Below, in pieces: positions 31,405 through 42,350 of a DNA stretch of 64,000 bases. Each line of letters opens with the position of its first letter. Positions within the stretch are counted from its first letter, which is position 1. The position numbers were made by a program, and so were the translations under genes. This DNA is from Triglochin maritima (Eukaryota; Streptophyta; Magnoliopsida; Alismatales; Juncaginaceae): the NCBI GenBank assembly GCA_963682175.1, contig OY821772.1, forward strand, positions 11,896,743 to 11,960,742, read 5' to 3'. The notes under the pieces were generated by a model. It did not search any database. It saw only the letters and a list, made by a program, of their open reading frames with translations, and was not told the DNA's origin.

Positions 31405-31607
31405 TGTTGGTATAGATTATAGGATCTAATGTGCTCTAATATTAGTCTAAAGGGGGTGAATAGACTAATTAAGTTCTTTAAACAATTATTGTAAATTAAA
31501 GGCTAGAACAATAAAAGTGAAGGAGAGATATGCAAACCACAAACACCGGATGTATAGAGGTTTGGATCCAACCATCAAATTTTGGTCCTCTATTACGAAT
31601 TACTCTT

Positions 31608-33024
31608 TGATTGACATCATATCATGCATATATTCGTGTCTTATATCCTTTATTTTGAACATAAACACTGCTACGTAACGCGTTTTATGTGTAAGTTTCA
31701 GGAATAAATAGGTTTGAGAAGAAGAGACTCAAAAAAGACTTAAAAGCAAGGAAAATGACTAAGATACAAGACCTATGGACTGAGATGCAAGAGAGAATGA
31801 CCCGGATGTAAACCAAAATGATCAATAAGCAAATCAAGAAGCTTCACACCATCATGACGAGTATTTTGGCAATTAGATCTGGGCCCAAACATCAACAACC
31901 AAATCGGGTTCACAAAACATAAAGAAATCAAATCCTAAACAAGCCGTCCAAAACCGGGGCCAATCATACCAAGATGGACCGCCAATCAACAGCCATAGAC
32001 CGCCAATTGGCAGTCCAATATGGCCTAATGGCAACCTCCTTTGGCATGAGTGTTTGTTATATTGTCTTACGTCCATTTATGGTATGCGTTTTAGTTCCAT
32101 ACTGAGGGATTGTTCCCGATTGTCTTTTTCTATGACTATAAATAATACTATTCATTTTCCTTTGTATTCACTCATTGCTTTGTGACATTCTCTCTACTTG
32201 GAGTAAGTCTTGGAGCAAAACTCAAGGTAGAGAAGAATGCTACTTGTAATGTGAGTCATGTAAATAAAATAATTCTTCATAGTTTGTGTTAATGTTGTCT
32301 TTGTTTTAATGCATGCTTGTTTAGCTTGTTTTGTTTGTCTTAATCTTAGTAGAAGTAATTAACATGTCTCCCTTTCCTATCTTAATTACCTTAATTTCGT
32401 TTTGTCTTCTTTTAATGAGTAGTGAGTAGTTTCATTCCCGTTTGGGGGTAGACTTGATGTTTATATATGTCATGTAGAATGAAATGAATGCTTAATATTG
32501 TTGTATGTGAGAAATGCTAGTATGCTTGTTTGAATTAAAGAGAATACTTAACTTGATGATTTCTACCATAATCTTTAGGTACATTTCATGCTTGTTTAGG
32601 TTTTTAATAACAAACTTGTTCATACTCATATTAATCACTTAGGTTAGTGATTTGGATGATAGGTATTGTCATGAGGTACTTCTTTTGCATAGCAACACTA
32701 CTTACATCTGTGCTCTATTGAATGCATTCATCACCTCTTATTTCATGTGTACACACACTCCACCTCTTAGGGGTTTTCATTCCTGATTTCCGGCTTGCTT
32801 TTATTAGTCACTTAGTTTAGGTTAGTTTTAGTTCCTCTCGTGCTTTCATTTTCTTCTTTGTTGCTTACTAGTTTAGTGTAGTTTAGTGTAATCACAACTT
32901 CTTCTCCTCTTTTCCCACTTGCCTTCAAACAAACCAGAGTTGACACACCACCTTGTGGACACGACCCGTACTTGTCGCGTCTTCACTGACATCGTGCACT
33001 TGCGGTTAAACTTAATTTCAATCA
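31608..33024 (+). mobile_element. Solo LTR (Ty3/gypsy type) with perfect TSD
   Basis: A 1417-bp unit starting TGATTG and ending CAATCA (perfect 6-bp inverted ends), flanked by the exact 5-bp duplication CTCTT (31603-31607 and 33025-33029). Its 3' part (ACGACCCGTACTTGTCGCGT, then CGTGCACTTGCG) matches the end of the Ty3/gypsy LTR at 42351-43561, so the two are related families. No internal domain is attached: a solo LTR formed after insertion into the Copia-like LTR. Confidence 0.88.
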
Positions 33025-33448
33025 CTCTTCCTCGAGCAACTTCGCATCCTCCACTAATCTGATCTCCGTTGCGAGCCTAGATCACGTCTTTACACCACAA
33101 GCTTTAGAAACACCCTCGCCTATCCTGGACCACCTTCTCACAATCCGAAAAAACTACAACTCTTGAAGAAAATACTTCAGCAAACTAATATTGAGCACTT
33201 GAAATGAATGATGCAATCAATGAGCTAGTTTCAAGTGGGAAGATGTGAGCACAATGAAGTTTAGAGCAAAATGAGAGTAGTAAGAATGTTTGAGCTTGGA
33301 GAAAGATTGGTGAATTTAGAAGTGTGTTCTCAAGTCTATTTATATACTCTACACTTAATCTGACCATTGAGAATAAATGGGTATAGAGTTGTGTAAGAAT
33401 ACACAAAACAGAATAACACGGGCACAGTTCTGGGCAAGTTTGGTCAAC

Positions 33449-34113
33449 CAAAACGGACTTAACGGTCGATCGGAGGACGTCCGGAAATGAAATCTTGGAA
33501 CGTCCAGAAAAGTCCAGAAGCAAACGGTCGACCGAACAGAGGGCGATCGAACCAACTGGGCTAAATCTTAAGTTAAAGGTCGAACACATGATAATGTTCG
33601 ATCGACCGTTTGGAGAATTTTGGTCAAAATGAAACTGTGCAAATGAGATAACGGTCTAACAGAATAGAGATGTCGTCCGACCAAAAATATCAGTAAGTGT
33701 TGGAACATGAGTGTTTCAAGAACCGGTCGACTGGAAGTCCAAATCTAAAAGAGAGTTAGGTGGAGTATTTGTATACGACCGTTGTTAAATACAACAAGTA
33801 TAACAGTCATATTAAAGACAAAATCGGAAGTGTAAACGATTGAATAAAACATAGGTTTCAGTCGACCGGTGTCCACTCTAACCAGGACACGTGTCATCAA
33901 ATGATAGGTGAGTGAAATTTGTATCGGTCGAACTGGGTACTATCAGTTGACGTAGTGAAACGGTCGAACGGGTAAGGGTTTCAGTCGACCAATTTAGACT
34001 GGGAAACAAGATATTAGAATCGGTCTAACTAAATGAGGGTCTGGTTGACCGTTTGGCAAAGGAAAAACTGTCTGTTGGAATCCGGTCGAACCAGATAGCC
34101 TACCGATCGACCG
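33449..34113. repeat. GGTCGACC-motif cluster in Copia-like LTR
   Basis: Repeated variants of CGGTCGACCG (for example ACGGTCGACCGAAC near 33522, TCGATCGACCG near 33599, AACCGGTCGACTGG near 33721) at irregular spacing. The same palindrome dominates the otherwise different TGTAAC-family LTRs in this window. Confidence 0.8.
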
Positions 34114-34460
34114 GTTTCAGCCAGAACTCCTGTTTTAAGGGAATTTCGATGTTTCGTCGATTTTCTATTGAAGTCAAATTGATATGGACTTCATTGTAAG
34201 ACTTCTATAGGCCTTATGGGTCATACAATGCAATTCATCAATGATTTCAAGTGTGAAGTTATTATAGCCTTAGTGAAAGAAATATAAACTTATCTACTCT
34301 TCATTCTTTATTTCTTGTCTTGATCCATACTTGGTACCTAAAATATTAGAAATACAATTGCATGCGATGATATTAATAGATTACATGTGTTTATTGATAT
34401 GTTAGTTAATCATAAAAACGGATTAACGATTCTTTAACCAAAAAATCAGCATAGATGACA

Positions 34461-35202
34461 AAGATTTTCTAGAGGGACCAAAAGATGGAATACCTTAAAT
34501 ACTATTTAGATATCAGACATTTATAAGACTGCATTGCTCACGTTTTGTATTATTTGAACATAACAAAGTACCAGTGAGGATTCTATTAAGGATTTGATAC
34601 ATTTGTAGATAAAACTAGAGCTCAAAGGACGTGAAAGATTTGTTTCATGAACTTACTAACTTTGAGCTTCTAATTAAAAAAAAATTACTGCAAAGAAACT
34701 TGATTTTCTCTTTTCTCTCTGATTTGTTTATTCTTCCAAAGATGCCAAAGTATATTGTGAACCCACATCACTAACTAGAGTAAACTACGTTCCCTCTATT
34801 TAACTGTTTTGAAGTGGAGATTCTCAGGCATATATATAACCACAAACCCCATGTTCACCATTCACCATATAACTAGTAGTCATCTACCTTGTCAGCTGCT
34901 GCAACAAATAGGACACATGAGACCACATGCAAAGCAAACGTATCGTGGCCCAAAAATATCAACTTAAAACTGGTGTTAACGATATGTCAAAATGGTCTTA
35001 CCATATCTGATCATAACTGACATTAATTTCCTCCCGGAAAAGATTCTCTAGATTACTTGAAGGTTCTGTTATCATAGCTCACATGGTTAGGAGCTTCAAA
35101 GCTTATTTTTAAGCTTTTAGAAGCACTGTGTGGCTCGAGATATTCTAATAGTTTCGAGGTTGAAGGTGTCTGTAAGTCATCCAAAAGATACAAATTAATT
35201 TA
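34461..35202. other. AT-rich spacer, no gene
   Basis: I see no coding region, RNA gene or named repeat in this stretch. Confidence 0.4.
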
Positions 35203-35430
35203 GGGAGCTACTATTTCGTCGCCGGAAAACTACTTAAATCGTCCTAAAAATTACCTTTTTACCCTTAACAAATCAATCAATACCCATTTCGTCCCGTGTC
35301 TTTAAACAAGGTATTTGACTCAGTTTTACTCACATTCGTAGTACCAACACTACGAAAATGTCTGGCGAAACACCTGGATCCGGCTAGATAATGGAGGCAG
35401 ATTTTTTTTCATACTCGATCATCTGGATAC

Positions 35431-35570
35431 GACGCCTACACCATGGTGGAGGCGTCTTAGCCAGACGCCTCCATGAACGCGGAGGCGTCTGGCTAAGACG
35501 CCTCCACATAGGTGGAGGCGTGTTTGCCAGACGTCTCCACGTTAGTGGAGGCGTGTTAGCCAGACGCCTG
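35431..35570. repeat. Palindromic array of GGAGGCGTCTGGCTAAG
   Basis: Alternating direct and inverted copies of GGAGGCGTCTGGCTAAGACG and CGCCTCCA that can form several alternative hairpins. The short open frame across it is only a by-product of the repeat. Confidence 0.9.
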
Positions 35571-36099
35571 TAGTTTTTAATAATAAAAAAATAAAAATTA
35601 AATATAAATAAATTCTTAAAATTATACGGTGTGTTATCTCAAATTATTTGAGGTTCTGTTGCAAGATTTTCAGTGGTAACGAGGTCAGATTACAATGAGT
35701 TTTTTACAAGTGATTAATATTCAAAAATTTCAAGATCCAAGATCCCCGGTGGTAAAACTTCCCAACTTACAAATACCACATCGACATGTCGTTCGGGGGT
35801 CTCGCTCACCGGGATCTGGAAAATTTTGAATGTTCATCATTTGCAAAAACTCATTGTAAGGTGAGATGTCGGACGGTCGACCGTTTGCTTCTCGGTCTAC
35901 CGAACATGTTCCATGCGGATGACCGAGTTTCCATCGGTCCACCGTGATCGTCCGAATATTTATTCTCAGTAGCTTCGACATTTCTCTGAAAATCTCTATT
36001 CGGTGTACCGAAGGAGTATCAGTAATCCGAATATAGTAATTATTAACTTATTAATTAATTAATTTAGTAATTAACTAAATTTATAATCAATTATCTTTT

Positions 36100-36239
36100 T
36101 AATAAAAAATATAAAAAATTACGGGCGTCTAACGGAGCCGCCCCACGTAGGAGAGGGGCGTCTGGGGAGGATTCTTACCCAGACGCCCCTCTCCTACGCG
36201 AGGCGGCTCCGTCGGACGCCCGCAATTTTTTATTAAAAA
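36100..36239. repeat. Long GC-rich hairpin
   Basis: Arms 36123-36166 (starting GGGCGTCTAACGGAGCCG) and 36178-36221 (ending CGGCTCCGTCGGACGCCC) are near-perfect inverted repeats around an 11-bp loop, and AT-rich flanks (TTTTTAATAAAAAA / TTTTTTATTAAAAA) extend the stem. It would form a very stable cruciform or RNA hairpin. Confidence 0.95.
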
Positions 36240-36574
36240 GATGTTAGATATTTTACCAGATTCGAGTACACCGGGGCGTCCGTTGACTCATTACTGACCT
36301 CCAAAATATTATTTTTTATGATTATAAGAGGAAGATGAAGAGAGATGTGTGATAGGAAGGTAAAATGTCACGTTATAGCAGTAGAAATGAGAGAAAGGCA
36401 AAATGGTAATCTGTTGGGACGATTTAAGTAGTTTTAGGACGACGAATAGCAGTTCCGTTAATCTAAGAGAGCATACACTCTTGATAGAAATAGTGCATTT
36501 CAGATAACTTTATGGTCATCTGTGCAAATGTCTACTGTAAATTTGTTTAAAAATATGCTGGTTTCTACACAACT

Positions 36575-36683
36575 AAATGTCATGTGAACAATAAATAAAT
36601 GAAACAACACCTATCAAAATGTGATGTAGTTCAACTTAAACTTCCTGTGAAGTTTCCTTAAATTGATCTCTTCCTGTTTTTAC
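36575..36683 (+). repeat. Dispersed 110-bp repeat, second copy
   Basis: Matches 31137-31249 with a few substitutions and small indels, same orientation. Confidence 0.8.
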
Positions 36684-38150
36684 ATCCCTCCTTATATCCT
36701 ATACAACACCTATACAAAAGATCTATACAAGACCTATACAAAAGATCAAAAAAACTGATTTCTTTTCATTCCTAATCCCATCACCAACTTCTTCCTTAGA
36801 TGACAAATTAAAGAAGTCATCTTCGGCCATACGATTTTGAACACTTCAAACTTCAAATCTCTCAAATACTCCAATATATAGACTCACAACCTTTACACCC
36901 ACCAAGATGAAATCAAATTCAGATTATGTGCAACATCAATTTGACTTATTCAGTGCAACTTGACTTATTTTTCTTGCCAGCAAGTTTAATATTCTGTGAA
37001 TGCAGATGGAAAGAAGATTTATAAACTTGTTCATTCAAATCTTATAATGCCTAGCCAAGAAAAAACAGTTATGATTTCAATATAGTATCAGAAGCCATAC
37101 CTAAGGACAAAACAACCAGGAAAGGAAACCAAGCATTTAAACTCATGTAGCCTTTTTTACGTAAATTCTCATTACTAATTAGTGGATATCAAACCAAGCA
37201 TGCGTTTGACTACTACTAACAATGCAACATAATTTGTAACTAAAGTATTGGTCAAGTGCTTGGGGGGGGGGGGGGGGGGGGGCTGCAACCTCCTCTTTCA
37301 CACGTTTCAGGACCCTCTCAACGACGCCCTCCACAACACCCTTCAATGTTCCTACGAAGACTTTCTCCAGCTTTTTAAGCGGTGGTCAAGGTGAGCTGCT
37401 ACACCACCGATCGTGGCAACCACCGACTCTTCCGACAGCATGTAATGACAACAGATGTCATCCAGCTGAAACAAAATATCACAACAATAATGTGATGAGT
37501 AAGGAATTCGAAGCCGTCACCGTAGAAGGAAATAAATATAATTGGCTTCTCAGTGATAATTAGGTTCACATGTTTTGCCGAAATCCTAATAATTATCGGT
37601 CTACAAACAAATTTAGTACAAACATACATAAACACATGACTCATGCTCAATGTCGCACGAAATCCACCAAATCCTTTTCCCTCATCTTTATGACATATAA
37701 CAGCATACAATAATCCCTCAAATTTCCATAAACATCTCCAAGATCAAGTACTTCTACAATAACAATACTCTCAGCCTACCTAACGTTTACTAATCTCAGG
37801 TAAACATGCAAGTCCGAGCCGAGCTATTTTCATGATCAAATCCATCACCGTAGAAGCAATAAAATGGTTGAGTTTCCTTACGCCAAATCTGATTTTGGTG
37901 CCCAAGAAGTTTTGCTAAACCCTAAACCAATACTCACGATGAAACCAAATGGAAGATCATTCAAAGAAAACCCTAGTAGGAGCACCCTCTTCAACACTTC
38001 TCCACACCTTTGCCGGCATTTCGCAGAAGGGTAACATTGCGATGTCATCAAATTGGGAACAATAACTTTTGCTGTAGTTGGACAGTCGAATGTTGGCTAA
38101 ACTGGTCGATTGTTCATGCTCCTAGATTCAAATTGCTCGATCAGTCAATC
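36684..38150. other. Spacer with a 21-G run, no gene
   Basis: No coding region I can support. It has short repeats CCTATACAAAAGATC near 36710-36750 and an uninterrupted run of 21 G at 37262-37282. The frames seen around the G-run are not supported by any family resemblance. Confidence 0.4.
37262..37282. repeat. Homopolymer of 21 G
   Basis: Twenty-one consecutive G, matching a 21-G run at 60831-60851 in the second copy. It can form a G-quadruplex and is a well-known trouble spot for sequencing. Confidence 0.9.
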
Positions 38151-40334
38151 TGTAACGTCCCGAAACAGCGGAAGATTTAAAATTTCAGAATAACCAACAT
38201 AACAGACAACTCACGCGGGAACGTCACTAATATATAAATATATAAATCCGGGTGCACCCAAAATACAAGGAGTTTTCCAAAAGAAATACAACTACAATAC
38301 TGATACAATGGAATAGAATACAAGTAGTCGTACGGTCTAGCAACTGCCGAAGAGGATCCGACTCCAAAGCGCTCCGTCCTCGGTCACCACCCACCCGGAC
38401 CTACTGCGATCCTGAAAAAGATGCAACAACAATGCCTGAGTTTCCAGAAGGAAACCCCGTACACCAACTCACCTATATGCATGCATCACATAATGAACCT
38501 ATCATACTAGTAGCATGTCATGGCATCAACAGAAATGGAAAACATTTCCCCCGAAGGGTAAAACAGGACATCAGTCCGACAATCAATCATCGGGTCTCCC
38601 GAAGAGACCTACTGCAGGCACATGCAGTCTAGCAGCCCGCGACATCGCATCCCCCACACGCGGCTACACTACTCAAGGGTTCGGCAGGGAGCCTCTGTCA
38701 CGTCTACGCGCCGATAGAAACAGATCTGTAAATCTCAGTGGTCGGGGCCACAGGGACCAACGGGGCCGTCGCCCGGAAGGTATAACAACATCATCTCGGT
38801 AGGTGCCCAGCCGAGGAAAACAACATAGCCGGCACAGCCTTTGGCCCAACAATCATCATCGCCGGCACAACCTCGGCGGCATCACCGGCACAGCATCGGT
38901 GGTCCATCACAACGTCCGGCACAGCATCGGACGGGTCCAGACCGAAGTCTGCCAGGTCATCGGGCTCCTCGAGCCGCGAACACCAACCGCGCCGCTATAA
39001 AAGCAGGGCAGCGATCTCCGTAGCCCGTGGGCCGGTAGTCACCTCACCCAACGCCAGTTGCGTGCCCGCACAACATCAACACTGGGATCCACGATCCCTC
39101 AGGCCTGCTATACTACAAAGTGCCAACAATCATCTCAAAAGTCACGGTCCATACATGGAGGTGACGCGTCCCGAACACCCACACTCTTCCCAACGACGGT
39201 CCCTGGGCAGGCACGCATCACGCGCCCACCGTCACCTCCCGGCTCACGCACAAGGCGAGGACACGGGTTTCCGTGGACAAAGTTGGCGTTCAAAATGGGA
39301 ACCTGGAATTCTGTTCTGGGCCCAAACGGTCGACCGTAAGAGGTGATTCGGTCGACCGTTTCCAGAAAGGAATCGGTCGACCGTCCCTAACACGGTCTAC
39401 CGCTGCGCACAGAACACAATCCCCCCAACGGTCTACCGAGGTCTAAAACCGGTCGACCAAACGAGGTCAAAATCCGGAGTCTGGTCAACATTACAAACAT
39501 TCTATCGGTCGACCGACTCAGGGGTCCCGGTCGACCGAAAACTAACAGTACCTCATCTTCAATCTTTTAATCCATCGGTCGACCGACTCAGGGGTCTCGG
39601 TCGACCGATAACAGTTAGGGTCAACCTATATTTCTACGTCATATAACGGTCGACCGAACTCAAGCCTACGTCCGAACATCATGCAATATAAACCAATAAA
39701 CTTAAGTTCCGGTCGACCGAATACAAGGCCTCGGTCGACCGAAACGCAACAGGCAGTAAAGATATACATGCAATCGGTCGACCGCCCAAGGGCCGGTCGA
39801 CCGTCCGGTCGTCTTCAACCTCGCGCCAGCCGAGGTTTCTTCGCCCAAACGCGACGTCGGAGAGGCCTCCGACCTCCTCCGACCGACCAACACGACCCTC
39901 TCATGAGTGTCAACAACAAAACCACACTAGAGAGCGGCATACCTCAAAAGAAACGACGAAAATGCTGGAGCTCCGCTCGCGCACGTCGCCTCCGGTGATC
40001 TCCCCGCGCGCTCAACTCCGCACGCCTCACGCCGCGCGATCTCCGGTCTCCTCCTCTGCTCGGTCGGCGAAAAAGAACAAGAAGAGAGTGAGGGTGAATG
40101 GAGAGATAATGAGAGAGAGAGAGAGAAGAAAACGTTTATAAACCCAACTCAAATCTTCTCCCCACGCGTGAACAGTGCCCTACACTTCCAAACCCATCCC
40201 CTCAACCACGACCACTGTAGCGCGCCTCCACCTCTTCCCCATGCATGCACTATGCACTCCAACTTCCCATGCTAAACACCTTCTAATCCTCCATTAACCC
40301 AAGCTTAACCCTAACAAGGGTTTGGGTTCTTACA
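38151..40334 (+). mobile_element. Solo LTR, TGTAAC family, complete
   Basis: The best-preserved member of its family. It opens TGTAACGTCCCGAAACAGCG and closes GGGTTTGGGTTCTTACA; the ends give the inverted pair TGTAA/TTACA. An exact 5-bp duplication CAATC flanks it (38146-38150 and 40335-40339). Order inside: head; conserved block with CTCGGTCACC and CAATGCCTGAGTTTCCAG (38375-38450); a short repeat of CCGGCACAGCATCGG (38830-38935); a cluster of CGGTCGACCG (39327-39802); then (GA)n and a TATA-like TTTATAAACC near 40136. That order suggests U3 with an upstream motif array, promoter near 40136 and a short R/U5. No internal domain is present. Confidence 0.85.
39327..39802. promoter_or_regulatory. 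CGGTCGACCG palindrome cluster (LTR U3)
   Basis: Around fifteen exact or one-off copies of the 10-bp palindrome CGGTCGACCG, spaced about 15-60 bp apart and lying about 330-800 bp upstream of the LTR's TATA-like box. The number and placement suggest binding sites for a dimeric regulator; this is inference. Confidence 0.6.
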
Positions 40335-40339
40335 CAATC

Positions 40340-40926
40340 GATAGAGAGTCAGTCTATCGTTCCAAACTTGTTTTCGAGGGATTTTTTTCTAACAGATTCA
40401 TATTTATTTGATGACATTACAAAACATCTAAATTTATGCTTATGTCATTACAAAACCTTTTAATTTATACCTACGTCATCCAACTAGTGATGAACAAATA
40501 TTTTTGACTCCTTGGTTCTAAATTTAGTCCCCAAAATGTTGTTCTTAATCATATTCAAGAACCCTATCATTGCCTAATAACTAAGATACACCCAAATGTG
40601 TAACCCTCAAATCTAACTATTCCTTACTAATTTGATGTGGGAAATGATAGTTTTGAGATTATGGGTAGGGGTGCAAACCGGATATTTTGACTTGGATATA
40701 TAGTATAGCCGAATTCGAATCGAATCCGAATTCCATAATTCATTACCAAATTCGAATTCGAAATCAGTAGAAATATCCACCTTTGAATCCAAATCTTCAA
40801 AATTTTCGAATACTAATCGGTATTCGGAAATTATCTGTAATTGAATATATATGAATATTGTAATTAATTTTGAAATACTAATTTTCGAATCAAAATTTCA
40901 TGTATATGTGGTCTTGTGGGTGTATC
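40340..40926. other. Spacer, possible hAT-MITE fragment
   Basis: No gene. From about 40667 the sequence TAGGGGTGCAAACCGG is followed by many GAATTCGAAT-type words up to about 40910. TAGGGGTG is a common hAT-type terminus in plants, but I found no matching right end. Confidence 0.3.
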
Positions 40927-42350
40927 TGTAACATCCTCAACACAGCGGAAAATTTAAAATTTTAATAACACACAATCAACAGAGGATATTACGTAAATAC
41001 TGAACACAGGTGCACCAACATATATAATATATATACGAACATCAGAGTATTTCAAAAGTTGTGATTACATCAAAAGACTATACAAATGGAAGCAGTAATC
41101 ACTCGACCTCAACTGAGAGAAAGCTGGATCCGGTAGCGGTGCTCCTCTCCTCGGTCACCACCCCTTATCGCCGATCACGACCTGAAAGTAAACATGCAAC
41201 AATGCCTGAGTTTCCAGAAGGAATCCCCGTATGCCAAACTCTAAATACATGAACTGAAAGACACCCTAGCATGCAATTCTACTAAACAAGAAAAGCATCA
41301 CAAACAGGCTGGGCTCCAGGGCTCTTTCACCCAACCACAACACACACCACAGTCACGGGGCTCCAGGTCTAATCTCAACCAACCACCGTAACACACACTC
41401 GTCGCCAAGCTGGGCTCCAGGTCTAATCTCAACCAACCGCAGCTACCACGACACGACCAAGGGCTCCAGGTCTAATTTCAACCAACCCAAACGTCTAAGG
41501 GCTCCAGGTCTATTTTCAACCAACCCCTACACGCGGTCCCTGCTCAGGCTCCAGGCCTATTTCAGCCAACCTGAACGCACTATCGGGCTCCAGGTCTAAT
41601 TTCAACCAACCGCAGCTCTCACACAGTCACGGGGCTCCATGTCTCTTTCAACCAACCGCTGCAACACTACAATTCTAAGCTGGGACTCAGGCCTATTTCA
41701 GCCAATCCCAAGCTCTCGCACAGTTACGGGGCTCCAGGTCTATTTCAACCAACCACCGCAACTCTCGTGCACCCTAACACACTTGCCGGAAGAACATCGG
41801 CACCACTACTCGCCCCACACGGACGACCACGACAACAACACCTCCATAGTGCAAAACTGGACACAAACGGTCGACCGAACAAAAAGTCCCGGTCGACCGA
41901 ATCAAGCAAATACAGGGCAATCGCATCGACCGACACTCTATCGGTCAACCGATTCCCACCAACCACACTCGTTCGGTCGAACCAAAGTCAAGGGACGGTC
42001 GACCGTTTAGATGGTCAACTCCCAGGTTCAACGAACAAAATGACCATTCGGTCGAACGGCAAAGGGGCCCCGTTCGACCGAAAGTCACCAGGGACAAATC
42101 CCACAACGAATTCGGTCGAACACCCGAGCACCCTCGGTCGACCGAATCCCACCAGGGAAAAATCCCTCACTCGCACCACGAATCCGGTCGAACGCCGAGA
42201 CCTCCTCGGTTGACCGAATTCCTCCAGAGCGTTCCCCCACGCTCAGCACACAAGTCCGGTCGACCGAAACCACCTTCGGTCGAACCGACCACTATTCTCA
42301 CTTAAGTCACGGTCGGACGAAGTCAATGAGCGGTCGACCGTTTGGATGGT
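40927..42350 (+). mobile_element. Truncated LTR, TGTAAC family
   Basis: Begins TGTAACATCCTCAACACAGC, has the conserved CTCCTCGGTCACC / CAATGCCTGAGTTTCCAG block (41150-41230), a minisatellite (41308-41760) and a GGTCGACC cluster (41868-42345), then stops abruptly where a Ty3/gypsy LTR starts at 42351. The tail (TATA, GA-run, TTACA end) is missing, so the gypsy element most likely inserted into it; the missing tail would lie beyond the far end of that element. Confidence 0.8.
41308..41760 (+). repeat. GGGCTCCAGG minisatellite in LTR
   Basis: About ten units with GGGCTCCAGGTCTAATTTCA followed by ACCAACC and a variable tail. It is the plus-strand counterpart of 14605-14940. Confidence 0.85.

Larger units (their letters stand above)
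31405..34460. mobile_element. Copia/SIRE-like LTR, split by a nested LTR
   Basis: The segment with AAAGGGGGTGAATAGACTAA (31450-31470) and the CCACCTTCTCACAATCCG region (33128-33146) resembles long LTRs of SIRE/Maximus-type Copia elements, whose LTRs carry a G-run followed by TGAAT. It is interrupted by the solo LTR at 31608-33024. The distal part contains a cluster of GGTCGACC-type motifs (33449-34113). Both limits are approximate, and I found no matching second LTR or pol region, so the class is tentative. Confidence 0.4.
35203..36457. mobile_element. TIR element, 1.25 kb, hairpin-rich
   Basis: The left end GGGAGCTACTATTTCG and the inverted right end CGGAACTGCTATTCG open extended inverted repeats that also share AAACTACTTAAATCGTCC about 15 bp in. 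TTA flanks both sides (35200-35202 and 36458-36460), which fits a PIF/Harbinger or CACTA-type 3-bp target duplication. No transposase is encoded, so it is non-autonomous. The interior holds two GC-rich palindromic blocks and one isolated GGTCGACC group near 35874-35945. Confidence 0.6.

Noticed and set aside
33185..33589. 134-aa minus-strand frame in the Copia-like LTR
   Set aside because: Lies in LTR sequence and includes the palindrome motif; no domain seen.
37399..37710. 103-aa minus-strand frame near the 21-G run
   Set aside because: No recognisable domain or start context; kept identical in the second copy only because the whole segment is duplicated.
38252..39998. Many overlapping frames of 60-126 aa in the GC-rich LTR
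   Set aside because: They overlap in several frames, contain GGTCGACC repeats and lie inside an LTR; no conserved protein is recognised.
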